64,000 bases of DNA from Campylobacter concisus (GCF_902460845.1 NZ_CABPVS010000005.1:200764-264763), one strand, 5' to 3'; shown: positions 36,010 through 46,418, counted from the first letter of the stretch. A program made the numbers and translations. The notes: generated by a model from the sequence alone, not told the origin.

Positions 36010-37320
36010 ATGCCAAAACTTCACTTAATTTCACTTGGCTGTAACAAAAATTTAGTTGATTCTGAGATCATGCTTGGCAGATTGCAAAACTACGATATTA
36101 CAGACGATATCAGTGACGCTGATGTTATCATCGTAAATACCTGTGGCTTTATCAAATCCGCCAAAGAAGAGAGCATACAAACCATACTTGAGATGCACGA
36201 AGCTCGTAAAAATGGCTCTTTGCTAGTAGTAACTGGTTGTCTTATGCAGCGCTACAAAGATGAGCTTATGAAAGAGCTACCAGAGGTTGATCTCTTTACC
36301 GGTGTGGCTGACTATGACAAGATCGATGAGATCATCTTGAAAAAGCAAAATTTATTTAGCCCGCAAACTTATCTGCAAGCAAATGAAGAGCGTGTGATAA
36401 CTGGCTCAAACTACCACGCCTACATCAAAATTTCAGAGGGCTGTAACCAAAAATGCAGTTTTTGTGCCATTCCAACTTTTAAAGGCAAGCTAAAATCGCG
36501 CTCGCTTGAAAACATCGTAAATGAGGTTAAAAATCTAGTCAAAAAAGGCTACTACGACTTTAGCTTTTTATCACAAGACTCAAGCTCATATATGCGCGAT
36601 CAGGGCGTTAGCGACGGGCTTATAAATTTAATAGACGAGATAGAAAAGATAAAGGGCGTAAGGAGTGCCAGGATACTTTATCTCTACCCAAGTACAACTA
36701 GCAAGGAGCTAATTGAACGTATCATCGCTTCGCCTATCTTTCACAACTACTTTGATATGCCGATCCAACACATCAGCGAAGACATGCTAAAGACAATGAA
36801 GCGTGGAAGCGGTGCTAAAAAGATAAAAGAGCTTTTAAATTTAATGAGAAATGCCGAGAATTCATTCTTACGAACTGGTGTCATCGTCGGACACCCTGGC
36901 GAGAGCGAGGAGGATTTTGAGGAACTTTGCAAATTTTTAGAAGAGTTTAAATTTGATAGAATTTCAGCCTTTGCCTACTCAAAAGAAGAAGATACGGCAT
37001 CTTTTGAAATGGAGCAAATCCCAGCTAAGATCATCTCAAAAAGACTAAATAAGATAGAAAAGATCACTAAAAAAGCGATAAATGAGAGCTTGCAAAAAGA
37101 GATTGGCAAGCAATTTTATGCTTCTCTTGAGGGCGAAAGCAGCGAGGGCGAGATGTTTTACGCAGCAAAAAAAGACATCTGGGATAAAGATATAGACGGC
37201 GAAATTTTAATAAACGAAAGCGACGTAAAAGAGCTTGAGATCGGCTCACTCTACCTTTGTGAGGTCACTGACGTGGTCGATCAAAAACTAATCGCTAAAA
37301 TCATCAAAAAAGCAAAATGA
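36010..37320 (+). CDS. rimO: Ribosomal protein S12 methylthiotransferase
   Basis: RimO methylthiolates Asp (E. coli D89) of ribosomal protein S12. 436 residues: [29 protein letters not shown] and [10 protein letters not shown] supply the auxiliary-cluster cysteines; [20 protein letters not shown] is the radical-SAM motif with the IPxxxG/KxRSR form distinguishing RimO from MiaB. C-terminal TRAM domain. Stop overlaps the tilS start. Confidence 0.95.
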   Translation: MPKLHLISLGCNKNLVDSEIMLGRLQNYDITDDISDADVIIVNTCGFIKSAKEESIQTILEMHEARKNGSLLVVTGCLMQRYKDELMKELPEVDLFTGVADYDKIDEIILKKQNLFSPQTYLQANEERVITGSNYHAYIKISEGCNQKCSFCAIPTFKGKLKSRSLENIVNEVKNLVKKGYYDFSFLSQDSSSYMRDQGVSDGLINLIDEIEKIKGVRSARILYLYPSTTSKELIERIIASPIFHNYFDMPIQHISEDMLKTMKRGSGAKKIKELLNLMRNAENSFLRTGVIVGHPGESEEDFEELCKFLEEFKFDRISAFAYSKEEDTASFEMEQIPAKIISKRLNKIEKITKKAINESLQKEIGKQFYASLEGESSEGEMFYAAKKDIWDKDIDGEILINESDVKELEIGSLYLCEVTDVVDQKLIAKIIKKAK

Positions 37321-38306
37321 TAAGCCAAAATGTGCGAGAAAAGCTAAGCTCAGGTGCAAACCTGCTTGCATTCTCGCACGGCATAGACAGCACCGCACTT
37401 TTTTACATTTTAGAAGAGGCTGGGATCAAATTTGATATAGCGATGGTTGATTACAATGTGCGAGAGCAAAGCAAAAGCGAGATAAAAAGTGCAAAAGAGC
37501 TCGCAGATAAATTTGGTAAAAAAATTTATACTAAAAGCGTTTTTTTAGATAATTCAAATTTTGAAAAAAATGCGCGCGAGGTAAGATATGAGTTTTTTGG
37601 CGAGATTTGTCAAAAATTTAGCTATGAAAATTTGATCCTAGCACATCAGTTTGACGATAAATTTGAGTGGTTTTTGATGCAACTTGGTAAAGGTGCTGGA
37701 CTAAAAGAGCTCTTTGGCATGAGTGAGTTTGAAAAAAGAAAGCACTTTTGGCTAGTTAGGCCGCTTTTAAATTTACGCAAAAAAGAGCTTCAAAATTATC
37801 TTAATGAGAGAAATTTGGACTATTTTATTGATGAGACAAATTTAAAGGGCGAGTTTAAAAGAAGCTTCATGAGGCTAAATTTTAGCGAACCGTTTTTAGA
37901 TAATTATTTTAATGGCGTAAAAAAAAGCTTTGAGTTTTTAGAAGCCGATAGACAAATTTTAATGCCAAATATCACAAAAATAAGTGATGAAATTTTTATC
38001 ATAAAAAATGATAGTAATGCGATACGAGGCATCGACATGGTCGCAAAAGAGCTAAACGTGCTTCTAAGCAAAGCTCAAAAAGATGAGCTAAGCACAAATT
38101 TAGCAAAGCAAACAAGCGTGGTACTAAGTGGCAAGATAGCTGTCGGATACGCAGACACTTACCTTTTAGTAACTCCATTTTGCAAAGCCATAATGCCAAA
38201 AATTTTTAAAGAGAAGGCTAGAATTTTAAAAATTCCAGCTATAAATAGAGGCTATCTTTTTGCTATAAATTTTGATTTATCAAAATTAGATTCTAATAAA
38301 TATTGA
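37317..38306 (+). CDS. tilS: tRNA(Ile)-lysidine synthase
   Basis: TilS converts C34 of tRNA-Ile(CAU) to lysidine with ATP, changing decoding from AUG to AUA. 329 residues: PP-loop [38 protein letters not shown] and [11 protein letters not shown], and [18 protein letters not shown]. The PP-loop reads SHGIDS where most enzymes have SGGxDS. The protein is short, without the large C-terminal domains of E. coli TilS. Function remains very likely since the gene is essential. Confidence 0.9.
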   Translation: MISQNVREKLSSGANLLAFSHGIDSTALFYILEEAGIKFDIAMVDYNVREQSKSEIKSAKELADKFGKKIYTKSVFLDNSNFEKNAREVRYEFFGEICQKFSYENLILAHQFDDKFEWFLMQLGKGAGLKELFGMSEFEKRKHFWLVRPLLNLRKKELQNYLNERNLDYFIDETNLKGEFKRSFMRLNFSEPFLDNYFNGVKKSFEFLEADRQILMPNITKISDEIFIIKNDSNAIRGIDMVAKELNVLLSKAQKDELSTNLAKQTSVVLSGKIAVGYADTYLLVTPFCKAIMPKIFKEKARILKIPAINRGYLFAINFDLSKLDSNKY

Positions 38307-38311
38307 AAGAT

Positions 38312-38349
38312 TTGGCTTTTGCCTGAAACAACTCCAAAGCAAAAGCCAA
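38312..38349. terminator. Bidirectional terminator between tilS and prs
   Basis: TTGGCTTTTGC (38312-38322) and GCAAAAGCCAA (38339-38349) pair over 11 bp across a 16-base loop, between convergent genes. Confidence 0.8.
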
Positions 38350-38355
38350 GATTAA

Positions 38356-39282
38356 TTAAAATAAGCTATTTACGCTTTCATTGTGATATACACGGCGTAT
38401 CACTTCGCCAAACAATGAAGCTGCGCTTAGCACTTTTATACAAGGTAGCTCCTCTGCTAAAGGTATCGTATCAGTAACAACTAGCTCATCCAAAAAGCCT
38501 AGTTTTAGCCTATCGTAAGCTGGTCCGCTAAGGACTGGATGCGTACAAAACGCCATAACGCTAGTTGCGCCACGCTCTTTAAAAATTTCAGCTGCTTTTA
38601 CGATCGTGCCAGCTGTATCTATCATATCATCAACTAAAATCACATCTTTACCATTTACGTCACCGATTATATTCATCACTTCGCTCTCGTTTGCTTTTTC
38701 GCGGCGCTTATCTACGATAACCATGTCAAGATTTAGATTTTTAGCCAAGGCTCTAGCACGAGCTACGCCGCCTACATCAGGACTTGCAACGATTGGATTT
38801 GGTAAATTTTTGGCCCTTACATAGTCATTAAAAATGATACTTCCATAAAGGTTATCAACCGGAATATCAAAAAATCCTTGAATTTGTCCTGCGTGAAGAT
38901 CCATAGTGACGACTCTATCGATACCTGCTGTTTGCATCATGTTTGCCACTAGTTTTGCAGTGATCGGCACTCTAGGAGCTGCTTTTCTGTCTTGTCTAGC
39001 GTAGCCAAAATACGGCACAATCGCTGTTATAGAGCTTGCACTACTGCGTCTTAAAGCATCAGTTAAAATAAGTAGCTCCATTAAATTTGTATTTGTCGGT
39101 GCACATGTTGGCTGAATGACAAAAACATCTTTTCCGCGCACGCTCTCGCCGATTTGCACGCTGATCTCTCCATCGCTAAATCTTTTTATACTTGCCTCGC
39201 TAAGAGGAAGTGAAAGATATTGCGAAATTTTCTTTGAAAGCTCAATATTAGCCGTTCCTGAGAAAATTTTATAGCCTCTCAT
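38356..39282 (-). CDS. prs: Ribose-phosphate pyrophosphokinase
   Basis: Makes PRPP from ribose 5-phosphate and ATP for nucleotide, histidine and tryptophan synthesis. 308 residues with [37 protein letters not shown], the flexible loop [10 protein letters not shown] and the PRPP-binding motif [19 protein letters not shown]. Single gene with its own promoter region upstream (39283-39508 otherwise holds nothing I can support). Confidence 0.97.
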   Translation of the reverse strand: MRGYKIFSGTANIELSKKISQYLSLPLSEASIKRFSDGEISVQIGESVRGKDVFVIQPTCAPTNTNLMELLILTDALRRSSASSITAIVPYFGYARQDRKAAPRVPITAKLVANMMQTAGIDRVVTMDLHAGQIQGFFDIPVDNLYGSIIFNDYVRAKNLPNPIVASPDVGGVARARALAKNLNLDMVIVDKRREKANESEVMNIIGDVNGKDVILVDDMIDTAGTIVKAAEIFKERGATSVMAFCTHPVLSGPAYDRLKLGFLDELVVTDTIPLAEELPCIKVLSAASLFGEVIRRVYHNESVNSLF

Positions 39283-39508
39283 AATGATAACCCTTTTAGT
39301 GATTTTTATGTTGGGATTTTATCAAAACGAGCTTTAATTTAAATTTATTCTTTTTAGGACCATTTCTAGCCCTAGTTTAATTCTTATCGCCACAATCAAA
39401 AATTTGAGCTTTGATTTTACAAACCTTAAATTTTAAACAAGTATAAAAAATATAAGATAACTAAGAATATTTTTTTATTTATAAACATTATAGGATTACA
39501 ATCACAAC

Positions 39509-39868
39509 ATGTTTAAAGCTTATAGAATTTATGATTTTATCAAAGATGATAGTTTGGATATGAAGGCAGCTTTTGTTGATAGACTCTATCCAAGAGGCAT
39601 AAGAAAAGAGATATTTTCAAATTTTCTTTGGTTAAAAGATATCACACCAAGCACTGCTTTAAGAGAGTGGTTTCATGAAGATAGAGAAGCTAGATTTGAT
39701 GAGTTTTGTGAGAAATTTGAGCTCGAGCTTGATAATGAAAAAGCACAATCTTGCTTTAAAATGCTAAAAAAACTAGAAAAAGAGTATGGCGATATAGCAC
39801 TTTTAACAGCTAGTAAAGATATAAATCTTTGCCATATCGTTGTGTTATTAAAAATTTTAAATAAGTAG
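39509..39868 (+). CDS. DUF488-family protein
   Basis: 119 residues with the DUF488 blocks: FKAYRIYDFIKDDSLD, FVDRLYPRGIRKE, WLKDITPSTALREWFHEDRE and LLTASKDINLCHIVVLLKIL. Small cytoplasmic proteins of unknown role, often linked in genomes to metal or stress functions. Lone gene between divergent prs and convergent pdxY. Confidence 0.8.
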   Translation: MFKAYRIYDFIKDDSLDMKAAFVDRLYPRGIRKEIFSNFLWLKDITPSTALREWFHEDREARFDEFCEKFELELDNEKAQSCFKMLKKLEKEYGDIALLTASKDINLCHIVVLLKILNK

Positions 39869-39877
39869 TTTGCCCGC

Positions 39878-40702
39878 CTATTTTGCAAGAGCGCCAAGCA
39901 CCTTTTCAAACTGCACACCATACCATGTGCGGTTCTTATCTTTTAATGTGATTTTAATGCTACTAAGCACAAAATTTGCCGCCTTTTTTATAGCAGTTTC
40001 TATCGTTTCGCCATTTACTAGCGAGCCAAAAAGCACTGAAGCAAATATATCTCCAGTCCCACTCGTGTGAAATGGCAAAAATTCGTGAAAATACCCTACC
40101 TTCTCTTTTGTCTTTGCGTCGTAAGCTATGATGCCGCATTCATTTTGCTTGTATCTAATGCCCTTTAACACAATCTTTCTAACTCCAAAGCTAGCTAAAC
40201 CTTCAAGCAACTCTAAAATATAATCTTGCGTATAGTCACTGCCTAAAAACGGCATCCCGCACATAAAGCTTGCTTCAGTTATATTTGGCGTGATGACGTG
40301 AGCCTTTGTGCAAATTTCACGCATTTTCATAACAAATTTTTTATCAAACCCATGATAGAGCTTGCCATTGTCACCCATGCAAGGATCTACAAGTATTAGC
40401 GGAGCAGAGCTACTAAACTCATTAAAAATTTTCTCTATCAGCTCAAGCTGGCTAAAGCTGCCTAAAAACCCAGTATAAATTCCATCAAATGCGATATTTT
40501 CTTTGTGCCAAACCTGTGTTATCTCGTCAAATTCATTAGTTAGATCACGAAAAGTGAAATTTTTAAAGCCAGTATGAGTCGAAAGTAGCGCAGTAGGCAA
40601 TATACATGCTTCGATGCCTTGAGCGCTAATTATCGGAAGTGCGACAGTAAGGGAACATTTGCCAACACACGAGATATCTTGTATTGTAAGGATTCTTTTC
40701 AT
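39878..40702 (-). CDS. pdxY: Pyridoxal/pyridoxamine kinase
   Basis: 274 residues of the ribokinase superfamily, with ILTIQDISCVGKCSLTVALP, VDPCMGDNGKLYHGF, ITPNITEASFMCG and the anion-hole/catalytic motif HTSGTGDIFASVLFG. It phosphorylates B6 vitamers in the PLP salvage route. Immediately downstream of a radical-SAM gene and hemE on the same strand. Choice between PdxY and PdxK is uncertain. Confidence 0.84.
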   Translation of the reverse strand: MKRILTIQDISCVGKCSLTVALPIISAQGIEACILPTALLSTHTGFKNFTFRDLTNEFDEITQVWHKENIAFDGIYTGFLGSFSQLELIEKIFNEFSSSAPLILVDPCMGDNGKLYHGFDKKFVMKMREICTKAHVITPNITEASFMCGMPFLGSDYTQDYILELLEGLASFGVRKIVLKGIRYKQNECGIIAYDAKTKEKVGYFHEFLPFHTSGTGDIFASVLFGSLVNGETIETAIKKAANFVLSSIKITLKDKNRTWYGVQFEKVLGALAK

Positions 40703-41626
40703 TTATACTCTTAGTTTATAAAATTTTACTCCAGCAATATCGGCTAGATAAACCACATCTTGTTGCAAGAATTTTGCTAGAGTTTGCTTTGAAGAGTCAG
40801 AAAAATTCTCTTCAACATTTGCAATAGTTTGCGGACGACGCCTTAGCATTTCTAAAATTTCATCCTCACTAAAGTTATACTTTTGCTCTATTTTGTGAGC
40901 CTTAGCTATATTAACCGGTACGCAACTTATCTGCTTGGCTAGCTCCTCTAGTTTTTTGGCGTCTACACCCTTTACATTGTAAGCTGGTGGGCGATCTATC
41001 GTGCCAATATCCACTCGGTGCGGAGCTATCTCTTTTATCGCCACGTTAAGTGTTTCAAACTCACTTTTTTTGTCGTTAAATCCAGCCACGACCAAAATTT
41101 CAAGCACAAGTTCGCCTTTAAATTCCTTGCAAAATTTAGCCATCGCTTTTATGAGCTCGCCAACTTCTATGCCACTTTTGTTGCGGTCTATCTTTTTAAA
41201 TGTGCTTTGCACCGCGCTATCAAGGCTAAATTTAACTATATCAAGCCCTTGCAAGGCTTCACAAATTTTTGGATCACACACGCCTGAGCCATTACTCAAA
41301 ATAAGTGTTTTTGCGCTACCTTTTAGCTCATTTACTTTTGCTATCAGCTCTTTTAGGTGTGGGTAAAGAGTTGGTTCGCCATTTGCTGTAAGCGTGATGA
41401 CATCGATGTTTTGATAAGTTTTTAAAGCTTCTTTTAAATCGCTTATAATCTCGTCAACACTTGGCGGATTTTCTATCGCATTGACTGTTTTTGCGCCACT
41501 TAGCTCGCAATAAACACAGTCAAAATTACATGATTTTTGATTAGGGCTTAGATCTATGCCAAGGCTCATGCCAAAACGGCGAGAATTTATCGGTCCAAAG
41601 ACAATGCAAGGCTTATTACCTTGCAC
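40703..41626 (-). CDS. Radical SAM protein of unknown substrate
   Basis: 307 residues beginning [20 protein letters not shown], with cluster motif [12 protein letters not shown] (CxxxCxxC), [16 protein letters not shown] and IGTIDRPPA. The C-terminal 50 residues form a helical, winged-helix-like tail ([20 protein letters not shown]). Widespread in epsilonproteobacteria and archaea; substrate unknown. GTG start at 41626 overlaps the hemE end by 11 bases. Confidence 0.82.
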   Translation of the reverse strand: MQGNKPCIVFGPINSRRFGMSLGIDLSPNQKSCNFDCVYCELSGAKTVNAIENPPSVDEIISDLKEALKTYQNIDVITLTANGEPTLYPHLKELIAKVNELKGSAKTLILSNGSGVCDPKICEALQGLDIVKFSLDSAVQSTFKKIDRNKSGIEVGELIKAMAKFCKEFKGELVLEILVVAGFNDKKSEFETLNVAIKEIAPHRVDIGTIDRPPAYNVKGVDAKKLEELAKQISCVPVNIAKAHKIEQKYNFSEDEILEMLRRRPQTIANVEENFSDSSKQTLAKFLQQDVVYLADIAGVKFYKLRV

Positions 41627-42638
41627 TTTTTACTTGCACCTGTTTTATGAAATATTTTGCATTTTCAACCGGTATGTCTGGTAAGATTCCGTGACCTAGA
41701 TTAAAGATATGTGGAGCACCTTTCATTGTATCTAAAATTTTATCAATGCCTTCATCTATCGCCTTTTTGCTATAAAGTCTGGTTGGCTCCATATTGCCTT
41801 GAAGGACGTATTTTGGACTTAGTTTTTCTTTGGCTAGCTCAATTGGCGTACTCCAATCAACACCAAAAACGTCAAAATTTCCTGAAATTTTATCCAAATA
41901 GCCACTTATCCCCTTTGGAAAAACGATGACCGGAATTTCTGGAAACTCAGCTTTTACGCTATCAACTATTTTATTTATATAGCTAAATCCAAACTCAAAA
42001 TAAGCCTGCTCCTCAAGTGCAGCTGCCCAGCTGTCAAAAATTTGCACCGCATTTACACCAGCTTTTATCTGCTCTTTGACATAAAGAATGAGAGCTTGCG
42101 TCACTTTTTCTAAAATTTGATGTAAAAATTCTGGATTTTGATAGAGCATTTTTTTGCAGACCGCATAAGTTTTACTGCCGCCACCTTCTATCATATATGT
42201 AGCTATCGTCCAAGGTGCGCCACAAAAGCCAATTAGCGCCTTATCTTTGGCTAAATTTTCTCTTGTGAGCTTGATCGTATCGTAGACGTATGCTAAATTT
42301 TTAGTCGATTTTTCGATACTAAGTACGTCAAGTGCAGCTTTATCACGCAAAGGCTCTGTAAAAACTGGCCCTTCTCCCTTTTCAAAACGTAGATCCATGC
42401 CCATTTCAAGAGGCACGACCAAGATATCGCTAAATAAAATCGCTGCATCAACGCCAAGAATTTCAACTGGCTGAAGTGTGACTTCACTAGCCTTTTTGTA
42501 GTCTTTGCAAAGAGATAAAAAATCCCCTGCTTGCGCGCGTACTCGCATATACTCTGGCAAATATCTACCAGCTTGGCGCATCATCCAAACAGGCGTATAT
42601 GGGGTCGGTTTTTTAAGACAAGCGTCTATAAAAATCAT
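41616..42638 (-). CDS. hemE: Uroporphyrinogen decarboxylase
   Basis: HemE removes four carboxyl groups from uroporphyrinogen III in haem synthesis. 340 residues from ATG 42638, with AAGGA six bases upstream. [15 protein letters not shown] is the diagnostic N-terminal active-site stretch, plus [42 protein letters not shown] and the closing [15 protein letters not shown]. Confidence 0.97.
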   Translation of the reverse strand: MIFIDACLKKPTPYTPVWMMRQAGRYLPEYMRVRAQAGDFLSLCKDYKKASEVTLQPVEILGVDAAILFSDILVVPLEMGMDLRFEKGEGPVFTEPLRDKAALDVLSIEKSTKNLAYVYDTIKLTRENLAKDKALIGFCGAPWTIATYMIEGGGSKTYAVCKKMLYQNPEFLHQILEKVTQALILYVKEQIKAGVNAVQIFDSWAAALEEQAYFEFGFSYINKIVDSVKAEFPEIPVIVFPKGISGYLDKISGNFDVFGVDWSTPIELAKEKLSPKYVLQGNMEPTRLYSKKAIDEGIDKILDTMKGAPHIFNLGHGILPDIPVENAKYFIKQVQVKSAR

Positions 42639-42701
42639 CAAATTTCCTTTAAATTTTTAAATGGATATTACCTAAAAATAGCTAAAGAAAAGATGTAAGA
42701 G

Positions 42702-42731
42702 AAATTTTAAGCGTAAAAACGCTTAAAATTT
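42702..42731 (-). terminator. Terminator of yqhA
   Basis: Perfect 13-bp stem at 42702-42714 with 42719-42731, 4-base loop; the outer base pair uses the last base of the yqhA stop codon. Confidence 0.85.
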
Positions 42732-43237
42732 TAGTGATCTCCCTTGTGAAGGAAGTAAAGTCCAAGGCAAAGTGCAAGGATAGAAGCCGCAAGATAGGCC
42801 ATCTCAAGCGGAGTTGTGAAGTTTGCGTGAAGCACTCTTTGGAAGAAATTTACGATTAAAACCATGACGATCACTTTGCCAAGCTTGTCTTTTAGCTCAT
42901 CAAGCGAATGCACTTCAAGCACCTTGCTCTGCTTTGACTGCTTTAACTGTGTGATCTCTGAGATGAAAAGCTCGTAAATTCCGAAGCTAAATATATAAAG
43001 AACAAGTGCCATCAAGTATAGATCGATCGCTCCAACGATCTCGCCAACGACTTCTGAGTGGAAATTTTCAACGTGAAAATCTGCAGCAAAGAAATATTTA
43101 TAAACCTCTAAAAGTACCTTGCCGACATCATAACTTGCGATGATGAAAAGTACGATCGCACCTAAAAGTCCAAAAACTACTGGAAAAAGTGTAAAGCTGT
43201 TGCTAGCAAGCAAAATTTTTTCAAATATCTTACGCAA
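42731..43237 (-). CDS. yqhA: YqhA/UPF0114 membrane protein
   Basis: 168 residues from the TTG at 43237 (MRKIFEKILLASNSFTLFPV), chosen because AAGGA lies seven bases upstream; the longer frame to 43276 overlaps asd. Three to four membrane helices (LFPVVFGLLGAIVLFIIASY, LYLMALVLYIFSFGIYELFI, near the C-terminus AASILALCLGLYFL). UPF0114 function is unknown. Follows asd by 17 bases. Confidence 0.82.
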   Translation of the reverse strand: MRKIFEKILLASNSFTLFPVVFGLLGAIVLFIIASYDVGKVLLEVYKYFFAADFHVENFHSEVVGEIVGAIDLYLMALVLYIFSFGIYELFISEITQLKQSKQSKVLEVHSLDELKDKLGKVIVMVLIVNFFQRVLHANFTTPLEMAYLAASILALCLGLYFLHKGDH

Positions 43238-43254
43238 TAAAAAATCCTTTTTAT

Positions 43255-44280
43255 TTACTCTTGCATCGCGATCCATTTTTGTGCGATCCTGACAGCATTT
43301 GTAGCAGCCCCTACGCGGATCTGATCAGCACTACACCAAAGATGAAGCACGTTAGGTCTGTAATTATCAACTCTGATCCTACCAACATAAGTCTCATTTG
43401 TATCGCTTGAAATGATAGGCATCGGATACTCTTTATTTGCTGGATTATCGACTACAACGACGCTTGGGGCTTTGCTTAAAATTTCTCTTGCTGCATCCGC
43501 ACTTACATCCTTATCAAAATGGATAGTGATCGCCTCAGAGTGACTTCTAAGTACTGGCACACGCACACAGGTAGCGCTAACTTCTATATCTTTGTGAAGA
43601 ATTTTTTGCGTTTCATTGACCATTTTCATCTCTTCTTTTGTGTAGTCATTGTCCAAAAAGACATCGATGTGTGGGATCACATTTAGCGCTAGGCGGTGCG
43701 CAAATACCTTTGGCTCACACTCATCAAGCTTAAACTCAAAGAATTTTTGCATCTGAACGACAAGCTCTTCCATGCCCTCTTTGCCAGCACCGCTTGCTGC
43801 TTGGTATGTAGAAACATCGACTCTATTGATACTAAAAGCGTCATTTAGTGGTTTTAAAATTTGCACCATTTGGATAGTCGAGCAGTTTGGATTTGCGATG
43901 ATACCGCGATTTTTCCACATAGCAATGTCGCTTGGATTACACTCTGGCACAACAAGAGGGATGTCTTTATCCATCCTAAAATGGCTGGTGTTATCGATGA
44001 CTACTGCGCCACTATCAGCTGCAAATTTGGCAAATTTTTCTGAGACTGAACCGCCCGCACTAAAAAATGCTATATCTATCTCGTGCTCGCTAAAAACCTT
44101 TTCGGTTAGCTCTTTTACTTTGTAATATTTGCCATTAAATTCGATCTCGCTGCCAGCACTTTTTGCGCTAGCAAGCGGCAAAAGCTCTCCAACTGGAAAC
44201 TCAACCTCTTCCATCACTCTAAAAAGCTCTTCGCCGACCGCTCCAGTAGCACCAACGACAGCTACGTTAAATTTTCTCAT
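43255..44280 (-). CDS. asd: Aspartate-semialdehyde dehydrogenase
   Basis: Reduces aspartyl phosphate to the semialdehyde for lysine, methionine, threonine and diaminopimelate synthesis. 341 residues with NADP-binding VAVVGATGAVGEELFRVMEE, active-site cysteine in IIANPNCSTIQMVQIL, STYQAASGAGKEGMEEL and the substrate-binding VPVLRSHSEAITIHFD. The asd-flgR order is as in C. jejuni. Confidence 0.97.
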   Translation of the reverse strand: MRKFNVAVVGATGAVGEELFRVMEEVEFPVGELLPLASAKSAGSEIEFNGKYYKVKELTEKVFSEHEIDIAFFSAGGSVSEKFAKFAADSGAVVIDNTSHFRMDKDIPLVVPECNPSDIAMWKNRGIIANPNCSTIQMVQILKPLNDAFSINRVDVSTYQAASGAGKEGMEELVVQMQKFFEFKLDECEPKVFAHRLALNVIPHIDVFLDNDYTKEEMKMVNETQKILHKDIEVSATCVRVPVLRSHSEAITIHFDKDVSADAAREILSKAPSVVVVDNPANKEYPMPIISSDTNETYVGRIRVDNYRPNVLHLWCSADQIRVGAATNAVRIAQKWIAMQE

Positions 44281-44330
44281 CTGCTCTCCTTATCTTTTTT
44301 TAATTTTCGTAATTTTACTTAAATTTATGG

Positions 44331-45485
44331 CTATTTTTTGCTTCTAGCTTGTAAAAATAGATCTTTTGGCAAAATTTCATTGCCCTCGCTTAGTATCGCC
44401 GCTCTTTGCACGACTGAAATGAGCTCTCTTATGTTGCCTGGATAGTCGTAGCTCAAAAGCTCTTCTTTTGCTGCTTTTGAGAAATTTTTAGCCTCAAAGC
44501 CATACTCTTTACAGCACTTTTCTAAAGCATCCTGAGCGATAGGTAAAATTTCATCCTTTCGCTCGCGAAGTGGCGGGATGAAAAGCGGGATCGTATTTAG
44601 GCGGTAGAAAAGATCCTCTCTAAACCTGCCCTCCTTCATCGCAAGCTCTAAATTTGTGTTTGTAGCGCAGATGATGCGAACATCTATCTTTTCGCTCTTT
44701 GTAGCGCCAAGTCTTGTTATCTCGCGCTCCTGCAAGGCACGAAGCAGCTTTGGTTGTAAATTTATAGGCATCTCGCCGATCTCATCTAAAAATAGCGTTC
44801 CGCCATTTGCTAGCTCAAACTGTCCTTTTTTTGTAGTCGCAGCGTCGGTGAATGCACCTTTTTCAAAGCCAAAAAGCTCACTTTCTATCAAATTTTCAGG
44901 GATCGCCGCCATATTTAAAGCAACAAATGCTGCATCTTTTCTAGGTGAGTTTGTGTGGATAAATTTAGCAAAGACCTCCTTGCCAACGCCGCTTTCGCCA
45001 CTAAGCATTATTGAAGCGTCAGTCCTTGCGGCTTTTAGCGCGATATTTAGCGTAGATTCAAGCGCCTTTGAAGTGGCTAAAAAGCCGTTATTTTCGCTTT
45101 TTGTTTCTATTTTTTTTATAGTTTTTGGAGTTTTTTGCTTAAGAAGCTTGACCCTTTTTATCGCTTCATATAGCGTCGAGACGTCAAATGGCTTTGTTAA
45201 AAAGTCCTTCACGCCGAGCCTAACGCTCTCTATCGCCTTATTAAGCGTCGCATTTCCTGTCATTATGATGACGTCAAATTTGCCGTTTAACTCTTTAATG
45301 AACTCAAGTCCGTCCATCTTTGGCATGTTTATATCAGTGATGATTAGATCAGTGTCGTCGCTTAGCTTTTTTAGAGCCTCAACTGCGCCCTTGTAGCTTT
45401 TGATGTTTAGCTCTTCATACTCGCCAAGTGCGATCTCAAGCGACTTTCGCATATTGATGTCATCTTCTACTATGACGATATTCAT
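44331..45485 (-). CDS. flgR: Sigma-54-dependent flagellar response regulator FlgR, without DNA-binding domain
   Basis: 384 residues. Receiver domain with phosphoacceptor D51 (LIITDINMPKMDG), then an AAA+ domain with Walker A GESGVGKE at 163-170, the sigma-54 loop GAFTDA at 210-215 and Walker B LFLDE at 231-235. The protein stops shortly after the AAA+ lid (YPGNIRELISVVQRAAILSE); no Fis-type HTH follows, as in H. pylori FlgR and unlike the longer C. jejuni protein. It would be activated by kinase FlgS and act on RpoN holoenzyme from solution. Confidence 0.93.
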   Translation of the reverse strand: MNIVIVEDDINMRKSLEIALGEYEELNIKSYKGAVEALKKLSDDTDLIITDINMPKMDGLEFIKELNGKFDVIIMTGNATLNKAIESVRLGVKDFLTKPFDVSTLYEAIKRVKLLKQKTPKTIKKIETKSENNGFLATSKALESTLNIALKAARTDASIMLSGESGVGKEVFAKFIHTNSPRKDAAFVALNMAAIPENLIESELFGFEKGAFTDAATTKKGQFELANGGTLFLDEIGEMPINLQPKLLRALQEREITRLGATKSEKIDVRIICATNTNLELAMKEGRFREDLFYRLNTIPLFIPPLRERKDEILPIAQDALEKCCKEYGFEAKNFSKAAKEELLSYDYPGNIRELISVVQRAAILSEGNEILPKDLFLQARSKK

Positions 45486-45497
45486 TTGATCTCTTTT

Positions 45498-45890
45498 TTA
45501 TTGAAGTGTGCCGATGATAGCGGATTTTGGCTTAAATTCCACCATAAATCTAACTGGCAAAATTTTCAAATTTGAAGCGTTTGAGATCTGTGCATTTTTG
45601 ACATTAAGCTCATTTTTTATCATCACTTTTTTTAAAGCAAAGCAGTCAAAAATTTCATCTTTGTGTAAATTTAAAAAGCCAAGGGCTGTGGTATTTTCAT
45701 CTTTAAAAGCGTCTATCTGGCAAAGAAATTTTGGTTTTGGATTTGGCGAAAGAGTCATCGCCTTTGAAAATGAAATTTCTTCAAAGGCAACTATTTGATT
45801 TTTCGTATCTACCTTTGCCCAGAAGATAAACTCCTCCAGGCAAAAGGAGAAATTTAAAAGTATCGTTAGTAAGAAAAGACTTCTCGCCAC
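45498..45890 (-). CDS. flgQ: Flagellar motility protein FlgQ
   Basis: 130 residues with a signal peptide (LFLLTILLNFSFCLEE) and a beta-rich mature part with two cysteines (FLCQID, FDCFAL). Located between flgP and flgR and downstream of gyrA, the place of flgQ in C. jejuni, where FlgQ is needed for FlgP stability and motility. GTG start at 45890, overlapping the flgP end by 25 bases. Identification rests mainly on position. Confidence 0.8.
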   Translation of the reverse strand: MARSLFLLTILLNFSFCLEEFIFWAKVDTKNQIVAFEEISFSKAMTLSPNPKPKFLCQIDAFKDENTTALGFLNLHKDEIFDCFALKKVMIKNELNVKNAQISNASNLKILPVRFMVEFKPKSAIIGTLQ

Positions 45891-46366
45891 TTATCTTCGT
45901 CTATCTTAAGCTCCATATTTACCTTATAAAGCCCGTCTTTGAAATTTTCATTCACGATCCTTGCATTTTTGACAAGTCCTTGAACCTTTGAAGTGATAGA
46001 TGAGTCGTTTAGCATCGCGTCTCTTACGGTGTCTTCAGCGTTGATCTTTACGCCATAAAGCTTACCAGCAAGCTGCGAATAAGCATCAGCCATCGCCGCT
46101 CTTTTTGCAAGTGTAACTGACTGAGCGTATGAGAGCGAATTTAGCGGAGCTATGCCCTCGCCTGTGGCTCTAAAAGTGGTCTCTCTTGGAGCGCTATCAT
46201 ATATCATCTTCTCTTTTTTCATCACCTCTCTAAGATCGTCTTTATCGACCTTTTGGATGACTACGTTGCGGTTTGATGTGTTAGTTGGCTCGCCCATAAA
46301 GCCGTTAAATGAGCAGCCACCAAAAATAGCAATTATCAAAGTAAAAGATAAAATTTTAACCTTCAT
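45866..46366 (-). CDS. flgP: Flagellar basal-disk lipoprotein FlgP
   Basis: 166 residues from ATG 46366 (SD AAAAAGG six bases upstream). Lipobox FGGC (FTLIIAIFGGCSFNGF). The central part ALNSLSYAQ-like stretch LAKRAAMADAYSQLAGKLYG is the LPP20/FlgP signature, followed by VKGLVKNARIVNENFKDGLY-like sequence (VQGLVKNARIVNENF). In C. jejuni FlgP builds the large disk under the outer membrane that lets the motor produce high torque. Confidence 0.9.
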   Translation of the reverse strand: MKVKILSFTLIIAIFGGCSFNGFMGEPTNTSNRNVVIQKVDKDDLREVMKKEKMIYDSAPRETTFRATGEGIAPLNSLSYAQSVTLAKRAAMADAYSQLAGKLYGVKINAEDTVRDAMLNDSSITSKVQGLVKNARIVNENFKDGLYKVNMELKIDEDKWREVFSY

Positions 46367-46400
46367 AAACAACCTTTTTATGCTTTTATTTAAATTTTAA

Positions 46401-46418
46401 TAGCAAAATTTATTCCAA
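46401..46418 (-). promoter_or_regulatory. Candidate sigma-54 (-24/-12) promoter for flgP-flgQ
   Basis: Read on the minus strand: TTGGAATAAATTTTGCTA. The invariant GG (46415-46416) and GC (46403-46404) are exactly 10 bases apart. The element overlaps the last codons and stop of gyrA and lies about 37 bases before the flgP ATG. The placement would make flgPQ part of the RpoN flagellar class, independent of gyrA read-through. Confidence 0.6.

Noticed and set aside
44656..45396. 246-codon plus-strand open frame
   Set aside because: Antisense to the well-supported flgR; serine/phenylalanine-rich shadow composition.
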